From Candidatus Neomarinimicrobiota bacterium (GTDB taxonomy: Bacteria; Fidelibacterota; Marinisomatia; Marinisomatales; S15-B10), in contig JASLRT010000046.1 of the NCBI GenBank assembly GCA_030743815.1, positions 1-41,606 of the forward strand: 41,606 bases of DNA. Reading direction: 5' to 3'. Below are positions 33,572 to 41,535 of the stretch, piece by piece. Under the pieces are notes generated by a model, which saw only the letters and a program-made list of their open reading frames with translations, was not told where the DNA came from and did no database searches. The first letter of the stretch is position 1; the number at the start of each line of letters is the position of its first letter. Both the position numbers and the translations under genes were made by a program.

Positions 33572-34854
33572 AGAACGGTGAGCTCCTTACCTGTGTCACG
33601 TAACCAGTTAGAGAGTGTGGTCTGGCAATGTTCTCTTACGGCTGGCGGTTCAATCTTATCCAGGACTTCGTTGGCGAAACCGCTGGTCATCAACGTTTGT
33701 GCTGTTGCTGGATCGATCCCTCTGGAACGAAGATAGAAAAGGGCATCCACATCCAGCTGGCCGGTGGAAGAGCCGTGCGTACATTTGACGTCGTCAGCAT
33801 AGATTTCAAGCTGTGGATTTGAATTCATGGTTGCATTGTCGCTTAACAGAAGATTTTTATTTTTCTGATCAGCATCGATCTGCTGAGCCCCTGATCTGAC
33901 CATAGCTCGCCCGTTGAACACCCCTTCGGCGCGATCAGCAAGGATGTACTTGAACAGCACCAGGCTGCTTACCTGTTCCACCTGGTGATCTACATTAATG
34001 TGGTAATCCAAGTGCTGATCTTCGCGCGCCAGACACAGCCCCCTCAGAATGGCACAGGCGTCAGGGCCGCTCAGATTAACTTGAACATCATTCCTGTGAA
34101 GAGAGGATCCGCTGGCCATATGCTGAGAATTGACTGTTGCCCCCGATTCCAACTGATAGTGGGTAGAGGCCAGATGAGCAGCTGTCCTGCTCTCATCCTG
34201 AATCCGGATATGACAGATGTTGCTGTTCCTGCCCAGTCTGAATACCGTAACGGCATTATTCCAGTAAGCGGTCTCGCCTTCACCCCGGTAGTGTTCTACA
34301 ATGGTACAACGGCTGTCATTATCGGCTTCAATAACAAGGCGGGGATGATTCATGATGGGCTCGGCCGGATTTGTAATAAGAAACGAAATCCGCAGATACG
34401 TATTCTCAGGCATATTGCTGGAAATTCGTATGAACAGACCTGTATTCATAAAAGCTGTGTTGAGGAAGGCAAAAGGGCTCGGTCCGGCAGCAAAACCGTT
34501 GCAGACGTTGGACGGCTCCTCAAGGTAAGCATCCAGCAGTGTACGCACTTCAATACCTTCGGGTACTTCAGACAGTTGAGGCTGGTAATGACCGTTGACA
34601 AACAACAGTGTAGGGACGGCGAGAGCATCAATACAGCTTTCTACAGAGGCCGGCAGGTCCTGGGATCCCGTGAGGCGAAATTTGGCCTTCTCCACTGCTG
34701 CCGTACCAGTAAATCTCCACTCTTCCCAGTTACGTGCGGGAAAGCCGATTTCATGGAACTGACCGAATGCCTGGTTTCGCAGATCTTTGAGGGACTGCGG
34801 TTCGTGGTTACTTGCCGTGAGATGGGCGCTGAATTGATCTTCGAGATAACTCAT
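33568..34854 (-). CDS. sufD: SufD, Fe-S assembly complex subunit
   Basis: 428 residues. The N-terminal part is variable, with NWEEWRFTG near residue 43. The C-terminal half is the conserved beta-helix of the SufB/SufD family, with DHQVEQVSSLVLFKYILADRAEGVFNGR split across about 288-316, ADQKNKNLLLSDNATMNSNPQLEI and ADDVKCTHGSSTGQLD carrying the conserved CTHG. It forms the SufBC2D scaffold with SufB and SufC. Coupled by 4-base overlaps to sufC and sufU. Confidence 0.95.
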   Translation of the reverse strand: MSYLEDQFSAHLTASNHEPQSLKDLRNQAFGQFHEIGFPARNWEEWRFTGTAAVEKAKFRLTGSQDLPASVESCIDALAVPTLLFVNGHYQPQLSEVPEGIEVRTLLDAYLEEPSNVCNGFAAGPSPFAFLNTAFMNTGLFIRISSNMPENTYLRISFLITNPAEPIMNHPRLVIEADNDSRCTIVEHYRGEGETAYWNNAVTVFRLGRNSNICHIRIQDESRTAAHLASTHYQLESGATVNSQHMASGSSLHRNDVQVNLSGPDACAILRGLCLAREDQHLDYHINVDHQVEQVSSLVLFKYILADRAEGVFNGRAMVRSGAQQIDADQKNKNLLLSDNATMNSNPQLEIYADDVKCTHGSSTGQLDVDALFYLRSRGIDPATAQTLMTSGFANEVLDKIEPPAVREHCQTTLSNWLRDTGKELTVL

Positions 34855-35612
34855 TTTATCTGCGCCGGCACTTCCTCCTCAAGCCAGGAGTAACCTTTCT
34901 CTTCCAGCTCAACAGCCAGCTCTTTACCGCCGGATCTGATGATACGTCCGCTCATTAATACGTGAATGTGCTCAGGCTGCATGTACTGGAGGATCCTCTG
35001 ATAATGGGTGATGACGAGAACTGCCCGCGCTTCATCCCTGAATTTGTTAACACCGTCTGCTACGATCTTGACAGCGTCAATATCAAGTCCCGAATCAGTC
35101 TCATCTAGAACTGCGAGACTTGGTTCCAGCGTCAGCATCTGCAGAATTTCATTACGTTTCTTTTCGCCCCCTGAGAAGCCCTGGTTGATGGATCGGCTGA
35201 GGTAACTCTCATCCATCTGCACCAGTTTGAGCTTTTCCTTGATGAGGGTGAGAAAATCGATGGCATCCAGCTCTTCCAGTCCGCGATGTTTTCTGACAGC
35301 GTTCAGGGCCGATTTGAGAAAATAGGCGACGTTTACACCGGTGATGACCACGGGATACTGGAATGAAAGAAAAACGCCTTCCAGTGCCCGCTGTTCAATA
35401 CTCATTTCCATCAGGTTCTTGCCGTTGTAAAGGATTTCACCTTCCGTAACTTGGTACGTTTCACGGCCTACTATAACCTGCGCCAGTGTACTCTTACCCG
35501 AACCGTTTGGTCCCATGATGGCATGGAGCTCTCCAGCATTGACTGTCAGATTGACACCGCGAAGGATCTCCTTGTCCTCAACCGCCACGTGTAGATTCCT
35601 GATCTCTAACAT
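34851..35612 (-). CDS. sufC: SufC, ABC-type ATPase of the SUF complex
   Basis: 253 residues. Walker A GPNGSGKST at 34-42, signature FSGGEKKRNEI, Walker B LAVLDETDSGLDIDA and the switch His in VITHYQR. It drives conformational change in SufBCD. It has no membrane partner and is cytosolic. It starts 32 bases after the sufB stop and overlaps sufD by 4 bases. Confidence 0.97.
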   Translation of the reverse strand: MLEIRNLHVAVEDKEILRGVNLTVNAGELHAIMGPNGSGKSTLAQVIVGRETYQVTEGEILYNGKNLMEMSIEQRALEGVFLSFQYPVVITGVNVAYFLKSALNAVRKHRGLEELDAIDFLTLIKEKLKLVQMDESYLSRSINQGFSGGEKKRNEILQMLTLEPSLAVLDETDSGLDIDAVKIVADGVNKFRDEARAVLVITHYQRILQYMQPEHIHVLMSGRIIRSGGKELAVELEEKGYSWLEEEVPAQIK

Positions 35613-35644
35613 TTCATCTATCCTTCATTTACCACACTCAAATA

Positions 35645-37096
35645 TTAGCCGACACTTCCCTCGAGACTGACTTCCATCAGTTTCTGGGCTTCAACGGCAA
35701 ATTCCATCGGCAACTCACGGAAGACTTCCTTGCAGAAGCCGTTCACGATCATGGAGACCGCATCTTCCATGGTCACACCGCGCTGATTGCAGTAGAATAT
35801 CTGGTCCTCTCCGATGGTTGATGTGGACGCCTCATGTTCCATCTGAGCGGTGGGATTTCTGACATCGATGTAGGGGAACGTGTGGGCACCGCATTGATCG
35901 CCTACCAGGAGAGAGTCACATTGAGAATAGTTTCGCGCATTGTCAGCTCCCTTCATGACAGTCACCGCGCCACGGTACGTATTCTGTCCTTTCCCCGCCG
36001 AAATCCCTTTGGAGACGATGGTGCTGCGTGTGTTCTTACCCATATGAATCATCTTCGTCCCCGTGTCCGCCTGCTGATAGTTATTGGTCAGGGCGACGGA
36101 GTAGAATTCGCCTTTCGTGTTATCACCTTTGAGTATTACGCTGGGATACTTCCACGTTACCGCTGACCCCGTCTCTACCTGAGTCCATGATATCTTTGCG
36201 TTCTTCTCCAGGCACGTTCCCCGCTTGGTAACAAAGTTGTAGATGCCCCCTTTGCCTGTCTTGGGATCTCCGGGGTACCAGTTTTGCACTGTGGAATACT
36301 TAATAGTGGCATCCTTGTGAGCTACCAGTTCCACCACAGCTGCGTGGAGTTGATTTTCATCGCGCATGGGCGCGGTACACCCTTCCAGGTAGCTGACATA
36401 ACTGCCTTCATCCGCAATGATAAGCGTCCTTTCAAACTGCCCCGTGTTTGATGCGTTGATGCGAAAATAGGTGGACAGTTCCATGGGACAGCGGACACCT
36501 TGCGGCACATAAACAAAGCTGCCGTCGCTGAAGACGGCTGAATTGAGGGAAGCAAAGAAATTGTCAGTGTAAGGGACAACTGAACCGAGATAGTGTTTTA
36601 CAAGATCAGGATGATTCATGACCGCTTCGGAAAAGGGGCAGAAAATGATGCCCAGTTTTTTCAGGTCTTCCTTGAAGGTTGTTGCGACAGAGACACTATC
36701 AAACACCGCGTCCACGGCTACGCCGGCGAGACGCTTTCGTTCTTCCAGGGGGATACCCAGTTTTTCGTATGTTCGCAACAGTTCCGGATCGACTTCATCA
36801 AGGCTTGCAGGTCCGTCGCCTTCCTGTTTGGGCGCTGCATAGTAGCTGATAGCCTGATAGTCCGGATTTGTATAGTTTACCTTTGCCCATTGCGGTTCAG
36901 TCATTTTGGTCCACTGGCGATAGGCTTTCAAACGCCATTGCAGCATCCATTCAGGTTCGCCCTTCTTCGACGATATGAGGCGGATGACTTCCTCATTCAG
37001 TCCTGGAGTAATCTGGTCCTGATCAATATCGGTAACAAAACCGTATTTATACTCTTGAGAGAGCCGTGTTTTGATTGTAAGGTTTTCTTGATTCAT
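35645..37096 (-). CDS. sufB: SufB, Fe-S assembly complex subunit
   Basis: 483 residues from ATG 37096; a TTG one codon earlier is in frame but less likely. Family stretches include [62 protein letters not shown] and [11 protein letters not shown]. It assembles nascent [4Fe-4S] clusters. It is the first true suf gene and follows the zinc-ribbon gene (37181-37480) after an 84-base gap that has GGGA/TCCC complementarity but no clear terminator, so both may share the promoter at 37581-37610. Confidence 0.97.
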   Translation of the reverse strand: MNQENLTIKTRLSQEYKYGFVTDIDQDQITPGLNEEVIRLISSKKGEPEWMLQWRLKAYRQWTKMTEPQWAKVNYTNPDYQAISYYAAPKQEGDGPASLDEVDPELLRTYEKLGIPLEERKRLAGVAVDAVFDSVSVATTFKEDLKKLGIIFCPFSEAVMNHPDLVKHYLGSVVPYTDNFFASLNSAVFSDGSFVYVPQGVRCPMELSTYFRINASNTGQFERTLIIADEGSYVSYLEGCTAPMRDENQLHAAVVELVAHKDATIKYSTVQNWYPGDPKTGKGGIYNFVTKRGTCLEKNAKISWTQVETGSAVTWKYPSVILKGDNTKGEFYSVALTNNYQQADTGTKMIHMGKNTRSTIVSKGISAGKGQNTYRGAVTVMKGADNARNYSQCDSLLVGDQCGAHTFPYIDVRNPTAQMEHEASTSTIGEDQIFYCNQRGVTMEDAVSMIVNGFCKEVFRELPMEFAVEAQKLMEVSLEGSVG

Positions 37097-37180
37097 CAAT
37101 AGTGGGACAATAATCCCGTTCCATCAGATAGTGTTAAGGTAAAATACATTGTTGCTTCTCAATCAGACTTGGGGAGTCGG

Positions 37181-37480
37181 TTAGCAGACGCCGCTGGCGA
37201 CCTTCATTGCGTTATGGGAATTATCACCGCAGTCTGGGCAAATCTCTGCAAGACATCCTATGGCCGGGAAGTCTTCAAGCTCGCGCCATACCCAGCCTCC
37301 GTGACTGTGTGATCGTTTCCTGATAGTATTGCTCAGCCAGTCTTCCCATACTATGTGACATTCGGGGCAAACCTTAGGCATTCTCGCTACCGTCTTGTGA
37401 GAACGTGTCTTTGATACCGTGTTTGACTTCCATTCGAATCGATGCCTGTCAGAAATATATTTTGAATTCTTGTTGCTCAT
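37181..37480 (-). CDS. Small zinc-ribbon protein upstream of the suf cluster, unknown
   Basis: 99 residues. A basic N-terminal arm (about 1-34, rich in Lys, Arg, Ser and His) precedes two zinc knuckles, CPECH (37-41) and CPDCG (80-84), separated by a 38-residue insert containing RKRSHSHGGWVWRE. Additional Cys residues lie at 75 and at the C-terminus. I do not recognise the family. A GGGAGA ribosome site precedes the ATG, and a strong promoter lies about 100 bases upstream. Its position between selD and sufB suggests a link to sulfur, selenium or Fe-S metabolism, which is inference. Confidence 0.75.
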   Translation of the reverse strand: MSNKNSKYISDRHRFEWKSNTVSKTRSHKTVARMPKVCPECHIVWEDWLSNTIRKRSHSHGGWVWRELEDFPAIGCLAEICPDCGDNSHNAMKVASGVC

Positions 37481-37580
37481 GGCATGAGTCTCCCTCTCGA
37501 TTCTCAGTCGATCCGAACATCCTCTTGATAACCAGCCATATTGAATAACTTCTAATAATACGATAATTTCAGTCCTATTT

Positions 37581-37610
37581 ATTTTACGTCAATAACAGGT
37601 AAACTGTCAA
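37581..37610 (-). promoter_or_regulatory. Strong sigma70-like promoter for the zinc-ribbon/suf genes
   Basis: On the minus strand TTGACA (37605-37610, a perfect -35), an 18-base spacer and TAAAAT (37581-37586, 5 of 6 -10 bases). The start of transcription would fall near 37574, giving a leader of about 95 bases before ATG 37480. It is one of the best promoter matches in the window. Confidence 0.6.
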
Positions 37611-37649
37611 GCAGAAATTTGCTGTCGGTATTAGCGGGGAATCAGAGGA

Positions 37650-38699
37650 TCACACAACAGTGATCCGTGTCTCTTGCGGCGATGTGACCTGTCCGACAAT
37701 AGTCGCTTTTATGTCGGAGATTGCGTTAAAGTTTTTCACAAACTGATGGGTACGGTCTCGAGGCATGGCAATAAGAAGGCCGCCGGAAGTCTGGGCATCT
37801 GCCGCCATGGTCTTCTGGTTACTGGAAATACGGCTGTTAAAACTGACATACGAAGAGACATATGCGAGATTTCTCTTTGTTCCGCCGGGGATGATTTCTT
37901 TCTCTGCTAACTTATTCACACCGTTCATGAATGGGAGTTTTTCAAATTTGATCTCGGCTGAAACGTCGCTGGCCTGGCACATTTCCAGCAAATGCCCTAG
38001 CAATCCGAAACCAGTCACATCGGTAGCCGCATGGGCGCCGAGTTTGAGCATCAATTCTGATGCATCGGCGTTGAGTGTGGTCATCACCTTTGTCGCTTCG
38101 GCGATCATAGAATCATCGGCGATACCACGTTTGATCCCGGTGGCGACGATCCCCGTCCCAAGCGGTTTTGTCAGGACAAGAAGATCGCCGACAGAGGCTG
38201 TCGAATTCTTCACTAATCGATCCACCTCAGCCCGCCCTGTCACCACCAGACCGTACTTAGGCTCCTTGTCATCAATGCTGTGTCCGCCCACGATGCTTAT
38301 TCCAGCCTCCTTCGCCTTGTCGTTCCCCCCCTTCAAGATTTCCGACAATATCTCCATGGGGAGGTCTTTTCTGGGGAAAGCGACAATGTTCAGAGCGAAG
38401 AGCGGAATAGCACCCATAGCGTAGATATCCGAGATGGCGTTAGCGGCGGCGATCTGGCCGAAGTCGTAGGGATCATCAACGATGGGTGTGAAGAAATCTA
38501 CAGTCTGGACGATGGCCTCTTTGCCGTCGAGGCGTACCACTGCAGCATCGTCGACTCCGTGAAAATCGACAACTACACGCTTATCATCAGACACCGGCAG
38601 CTGACTCAGAACCTGAGCCAGGTCTTCTGGACCGAGCTTACAGGCTCAACCGGAGCCGTGGCTGAGTTGCGTCAGGCGTTTGGCTTCTTCACTGGCCAT
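37650..38699 (-). CDS. selD: Selenide, water dikinase (selenophosphate synthetase) with in-frame TGA selenocysteine
   Basis: 349 residues from ATG 38699, read through TGA at 38646-38648 (codon 18). The start is certain, because an in-frame TAA lies four codons upstream. The N-terminus reads KRLTQLSHGSG-U-ACK, aligning with the SelD active-site motif where E. coli has C17 and K20; here U18 and K21. Without read-through an ORF would start at 38594 and lose this essential segment. Downstream: FHGVDDAAVVRLD, QTVDFFTPIVDDPYDFGQIAAANAISD, GGHSIDDKEP, DVTGFGLLGHL and QTSGGLLIAMP, all SelD landmarks. The enzyme makes selenophosphate from selenide and ATP for selenocysteine or selenouridine. A candidate promoter is at 38738-38765. 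The next gene on the strand is the zinc-ribbon protein. Confidence 0.93.
38614..38648 (-). promoter_or_regulatory. Bacterial SECIS-like hairpin at the selD TGA
   Basis: Starting at the UGA itself, UGAGCC pairs with GGCUCA (38643-38648 and 38614-38619), and an inner GGUC/GACC stem (38630-38633 and 38621-38624) closes a CAGAA loop about 16 bases after the UGA. An alternative stem AGCUCGGUC/GACCUGGCU (38616-38638) has eight pairs with one mismatch and the same loop. Bacterial SECIS elements sit in this position. The loop G is third rather than first or second, so SelB recognition is plausible but not proven. Confidence 0.65.
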
Positions 38700-38749
38700 G
38701 GGTGAAATTTAGGGCGGGAGTGAAGAGACGGGAAGGGAAAATAGTTTAA

Positions 38750-38782
38750 GTTGATTAGAACACAAGTCTGGTGTTAATCAAC
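38750..38782. promoter_or_regulatory. Inverted repeat overlapping the candidate selD promoter
   Basis: GTTGATT (38750-38756) and AACAC (38759-38763) pair with GTGTT (38771-38775) and AATCAAC (38776-38782): 12 base pairs, a 2-base bulge and a 7-base loop. It covers the candidate -35 of selD. Neither strand has a good T tract, so an operator is likelier than a terminator. Confidence 0.45.
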
Positions 38783-38993
38783 ATCAGGCCTGTTAATGTA
38801 CTCCGGCCGCGCCGGTGAAGAGAATTGTTATGTTGTTGCACTGTGCTACTAAACGAAAATAGATCAAATAGATCCAACTTTGATTATATGAACGTGGATT
38901 CTTTCTTTTGAGTATTCCTCAAGTTTTGAATAATGCGCTCTCCAACTCAGCGTTTTGGAGCATTTGGAGGTAGTCTACCAGTTTCCCACAAAC

Positions 38994-39015
38994 AAAAAAC
39001 CCCGCTACTGCGGGG
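38994..39015 (-). terminator. Rho-independent terminator of the CotH-like gene
   Basis: The stem CCCCGC (39000-39005) / GCGGGG (39010-39015) has a 4-base loop and is followed on the minus strand by six T residues (38994-38999) and TTTG. It lies 24 bases past the stop of the gene at 39040. Confidence 0.85.
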
Positions 39016-39039
39016 CTCTTGCTTAAATTCTTTCAGTGG

Positions 39040-41352
39040 TTATTTCAACAACACCATCTTCTTGGTTACAATAAAACTACCGCTTTCGATTTGAACAAAA
39101 TAAAGACCGCTTGGCTGACGGCTTCCATCCCATTGAATGCTGTGATTGCCTGTAGATAATTCATCATTTATAAGTGTTGTGATTTCAAGTCCAACAATAT
39201 TAAACACCTTAACCGTAACAAACTCTGTTTGAGGAATTGAAAACTCTATTGTGGTCGTTGGGTTAAAGGGGTTGGGGTAGTTTTGGAATAATATATATTG
39301 ATCTGGTATAGTTTTATCATAATCTATATTTAGTTCTTCTGCATTTGCCGTTCCTGGTGTCGGATTCATAAATATCCATTCATCAGAACCATCAGGTATT
39401 CTTCCAAAAGACACATCATCTGTTTGAGAACCAAAATTATAACTGATGATTGGGTTTCCATTTGCATCAGCTATATAAATAGTCTCACCATTGCTTGAAA
39501 GTTTTTTATTTACCTCAGGAAAACCATTATTATCTCCCGTGTACCATAGCACGAGAAATTCTCCTGAAGCAATACTTGTGTCTGGGGCAATTGTCTTAAT
39601 TAAACCATCTGTATCGCTAAACCCCCATTCATTGATATTAATTGGCTCTGTACCAATATTATACAACTCAACAAAATCTTCGGAGTTACCATTAAATATA
39701 TCATTACCGCAACAACTTTCACTGGCCGCTAGAAACTCATTAATAACTATGTCACTGGTATTACCAGTTTCAACATTAATGTCATAAAATTCATATTCAG
39801 CATTTGCAGGTAAAAATGTGACTGCATTGCTGTTTTCAGCGTAAATGTAATACTGAATATCAGTAGGACCAGCTATTATGGATATACCGTAAACCCCATC
39901 TCCTTCCTGCCCATCTCCATGATCGCCATCATCATACATATTTATTTTATCAAAAACACCATATGGGTTTGACCGATATGCAAGAAACACATCATTCACA
40001 TTGCTGACCTCAACCGAAAACCATATCTCATCTGAAGATGATACATTTTCAGGTGAATAGAATACATTACTGATCTGTGGTGAATCATATTGAAATTCAC
40101 TGAGTCCTAATAAGTAATCAACCCTTGCGTCCATTAACTGAACAATCCCGATAATTGATTGATTTCCAGGACCTGGTGGTCCGCCACCCCCGATTTGATT
40201 ATATACGTTGTCAATAAAATCAGAATAGCTATAAAATTTATTCTGATCGGCCTGTACATCTGCAGCTATAATATCCTGAATTTCCAACGCTCTGGTTTCA
40301 TACCAATCATTAGCGAAGTTTTCTTTAATCATGGTCTTCATATGGGCAACATACATTTTGCGGTATGTATCATTATTTAATATCTCACTGATAACTGGGA
40401 ATTCACTCTCATTTAAATTGGCAAAAGGATTCAAGCTCTGTAGACCATAGGTATTCAGGGGCCCCAAAGTTTGATGATGAGAAAAAACGCCAAAGCTTTC
40501 ATTCAGATCCCAGGGTATTGGGTTGAATCTGCCGGTATCATCTTTATAGAGATAGTAATTTTGAGGATTGTTAATTGGGCCATCAAGATTCACGAAGAGG
40601 TTGGAAAAAGCCAAAAACCAAAGATGACGATCTATATTTAAGACCTGATCAACACTCGCATTCTGGTTGTTTAGAGTGTCCAGGAAATTAATTAATTCAC
40701 TCCAGCCATAATCAGATTTCATGTCGTATAATCCCAAATAACTGCTTGAGTCCTGACCCAGATATTGCCATACCCCGCCTGTTGGAGGTCCCCCAACAGA
40801 AGTGATTTCACCTTTAACCCTGGTATTTTCATCACTCCCAAAATGAGTTCTCATGAAGAATTTATCAACACTCTGGTCGCTGGTATACAACCCAAGGTGA
40901 GTACCATTGATATAAACATTCGCGAAGTTCGCCTGGCTGGCAGGAAAATATTCTCTGGCAATTTCATAACTCAAAACCTCGCGCACAAAGCTGGGATCTT
41001 TAAAGGCATTGGCCAGCTTTAACGTACCGTAGCCGTCCAGTTCTTGATCGTTAATAATGTGGTCCAGTTTAATATTCAACGGATTCTTGATTTGATTGGG
41101 TCTATAAGAGCTATTGCCTTTGTAACGCACGCCGACACTGTTGAATTGCACACCATTGATCAGGGCCGTCCCAACCAGTCGTTCTTCATCTCCGGCCGCG
41201 TATAACTGATCCAAAATCTGATCCCAATTGGATTCAACAAAAGTGATTTCTATGGTATTTATTGTATTGATGTCGTAAAACCCCTGGCTATTTATACTAT
41301 TGATCAGTACAAAAGAACCAAGAAAGAACACTATAAATTTGTTAAGTGTCAT
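39040..41352 (-). CDS. Secreted CotH-kinase / lamin-tail / type IX sorting-domain protein
   Basis: 770 residues. Signal peptide about 1-23. A CotH-type atypical kinase domain follows (about 30-400), with RYKGNSS at 76-82 (the Lys/Ser-rich nucleotide region), NVYINGTHLGLY, and IPWDLNESFG at 279-288 carrying the probable metal-binding Asp. A beta-sandwich spans about 425-530. A lamin-tail-like domain begins DIVINEFLAAS with an SEDFVELYN motif. The type A sorting domain ends the protein: FQNYPNPFNPTTTIEFSI, GLYFVQIE, KKMVLLK. CotH-like proteins phosphorylate spore-coat or surface proteins, or occur in cellulose-binding secreted proteins. An AGGAGA ribosome site lies 8 bases before the ATG. The gene looks clearly more AT-rich than its neighbours, a sign of transfer. 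Confidence 0.87.
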   Translation of the reverse strand: MTLNKFIVFFLGSFVLINSINSQGFYDINTINTIEITFVESNWDQILDQLYAAGDEERLVGTALINGVQFNSVGVRYKGNSSYRPNQIKNPLNIKLDHIINDQELDGYGTLKLANAFKDPSFVREVLSYEIAREYFPASQANFANVYINGTHLGLYTSDQSVDKFFMRTHFGSDENTRVKGEITSVGGPPTGGVWQYLGQDSSSYLGLYDMKSDYGWSELINFLDTLNNQNASVDQVLNIDRHLWFLAFSNLFVNLDGPINNPQNYYLYKDDTGRFNPIPWDLNESFGVFSHHQTLGPLNTYGLQSLNPFANLNESEFPVISEILNNDTYRKMYVAHMKTMIKENFANDWYETRALEIQDIIAADVQADQNKFYSYSDFIDNVYNQIGGGGPPGPGNQSIIGIVQLMDARVDYLLGLSEFQYDSPQISNVFYSPENVSSSDEIWFSVEVSNVNDVFLAYRSNPYGVFDKINMYDDGDHGDGQEGDGVYGISIIAGPTDIQYYIYAENSNAVTFLPANAEYEFYDINVETGNTSDIVINEFLAASESCCGNDIFNGNSEDFVELYNIGTEPININEWGFSDTDGLIKTIAPDTSIASGEFLVLWYTGDNNGFPEVNKKLSSNGETIYIADANGNPIISYNFGSQTDDVSFGRIPDGSDEWIFMNPTPGTANAEELNIDYDKTIPDQYILFQNYPNPFNPTTTIEFSIPQTEFVTVKVFNIVGLEITTLINDELSTGNHSIQWDGSRQPSGLYFVQIESGSFIVTKKMVLLK

Positions 41353-41426
41353 TTTTGTTCTCCTGGTTTCGTGGTTTTAATTGATAAAGAGACACTGCAT
41401 TTACAAAAAGGTTAATAAAATAATCG

Positions 41427-41508
41427 TCGGGTTACGAGACCGACCTAAATCCACAAACAAAAAAACCCCCTATTAGAATCAATAAATCTCCAATCGGGTT
41501 ATGAGCCC
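41427..41508. repeat. Pair of 15-base direct repeats upstream of the CotH-like gene
   Basis: TCGGGTTACGAGACC (41427-41441) and TCGGGTTATGAGCCC (41494-41508) agree at 13 of 15 bases, 67 bases apart start to start. Between them lies CACAAACAAAAAAACCCC, nearly the trailer of the terminator at 38994-39015. They may be operator sites or relics of a duplicated terminator. Confidence 0.5.
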
Positions 41509-41535
41509 AATTGTGACGAAACGGAAATGTAGACT

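Larger units (their letters stand above)
38700..39039 (-). other. Intergenic leader of selD plus terminator of the downstream secreted gene
   Basis: 340 bases without a gene on either strand; I find no tRNA-Sec fold. Contents: a candidate selD promoter (minus strand TTGTGT 38760-38765, 16-base spacer, TATTTT 38738-38743), a strong inverted repeat at 38750-38782, a short CCGGC/GCCGG hairpin at 38803-38815, and the CotH-gene terminator at 38994-39015. Confidence 0.5.

Noticed and set aside
37650-38594. A 314-residue SelD starting at 38594
   Set aside because: It lacks the catalytic Cys/Sec and Lys. The in-frame TGA at 38646-38648 within a perfect SelD N-terminus shows that this is a truncated call of a selenoprotein.
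38700-38993. tRNA-Sec or another tRNA gene next to selD
   Set aside because: No T-loop (TTCGA-like) sequence with matching acceptor stem was found on either strand.
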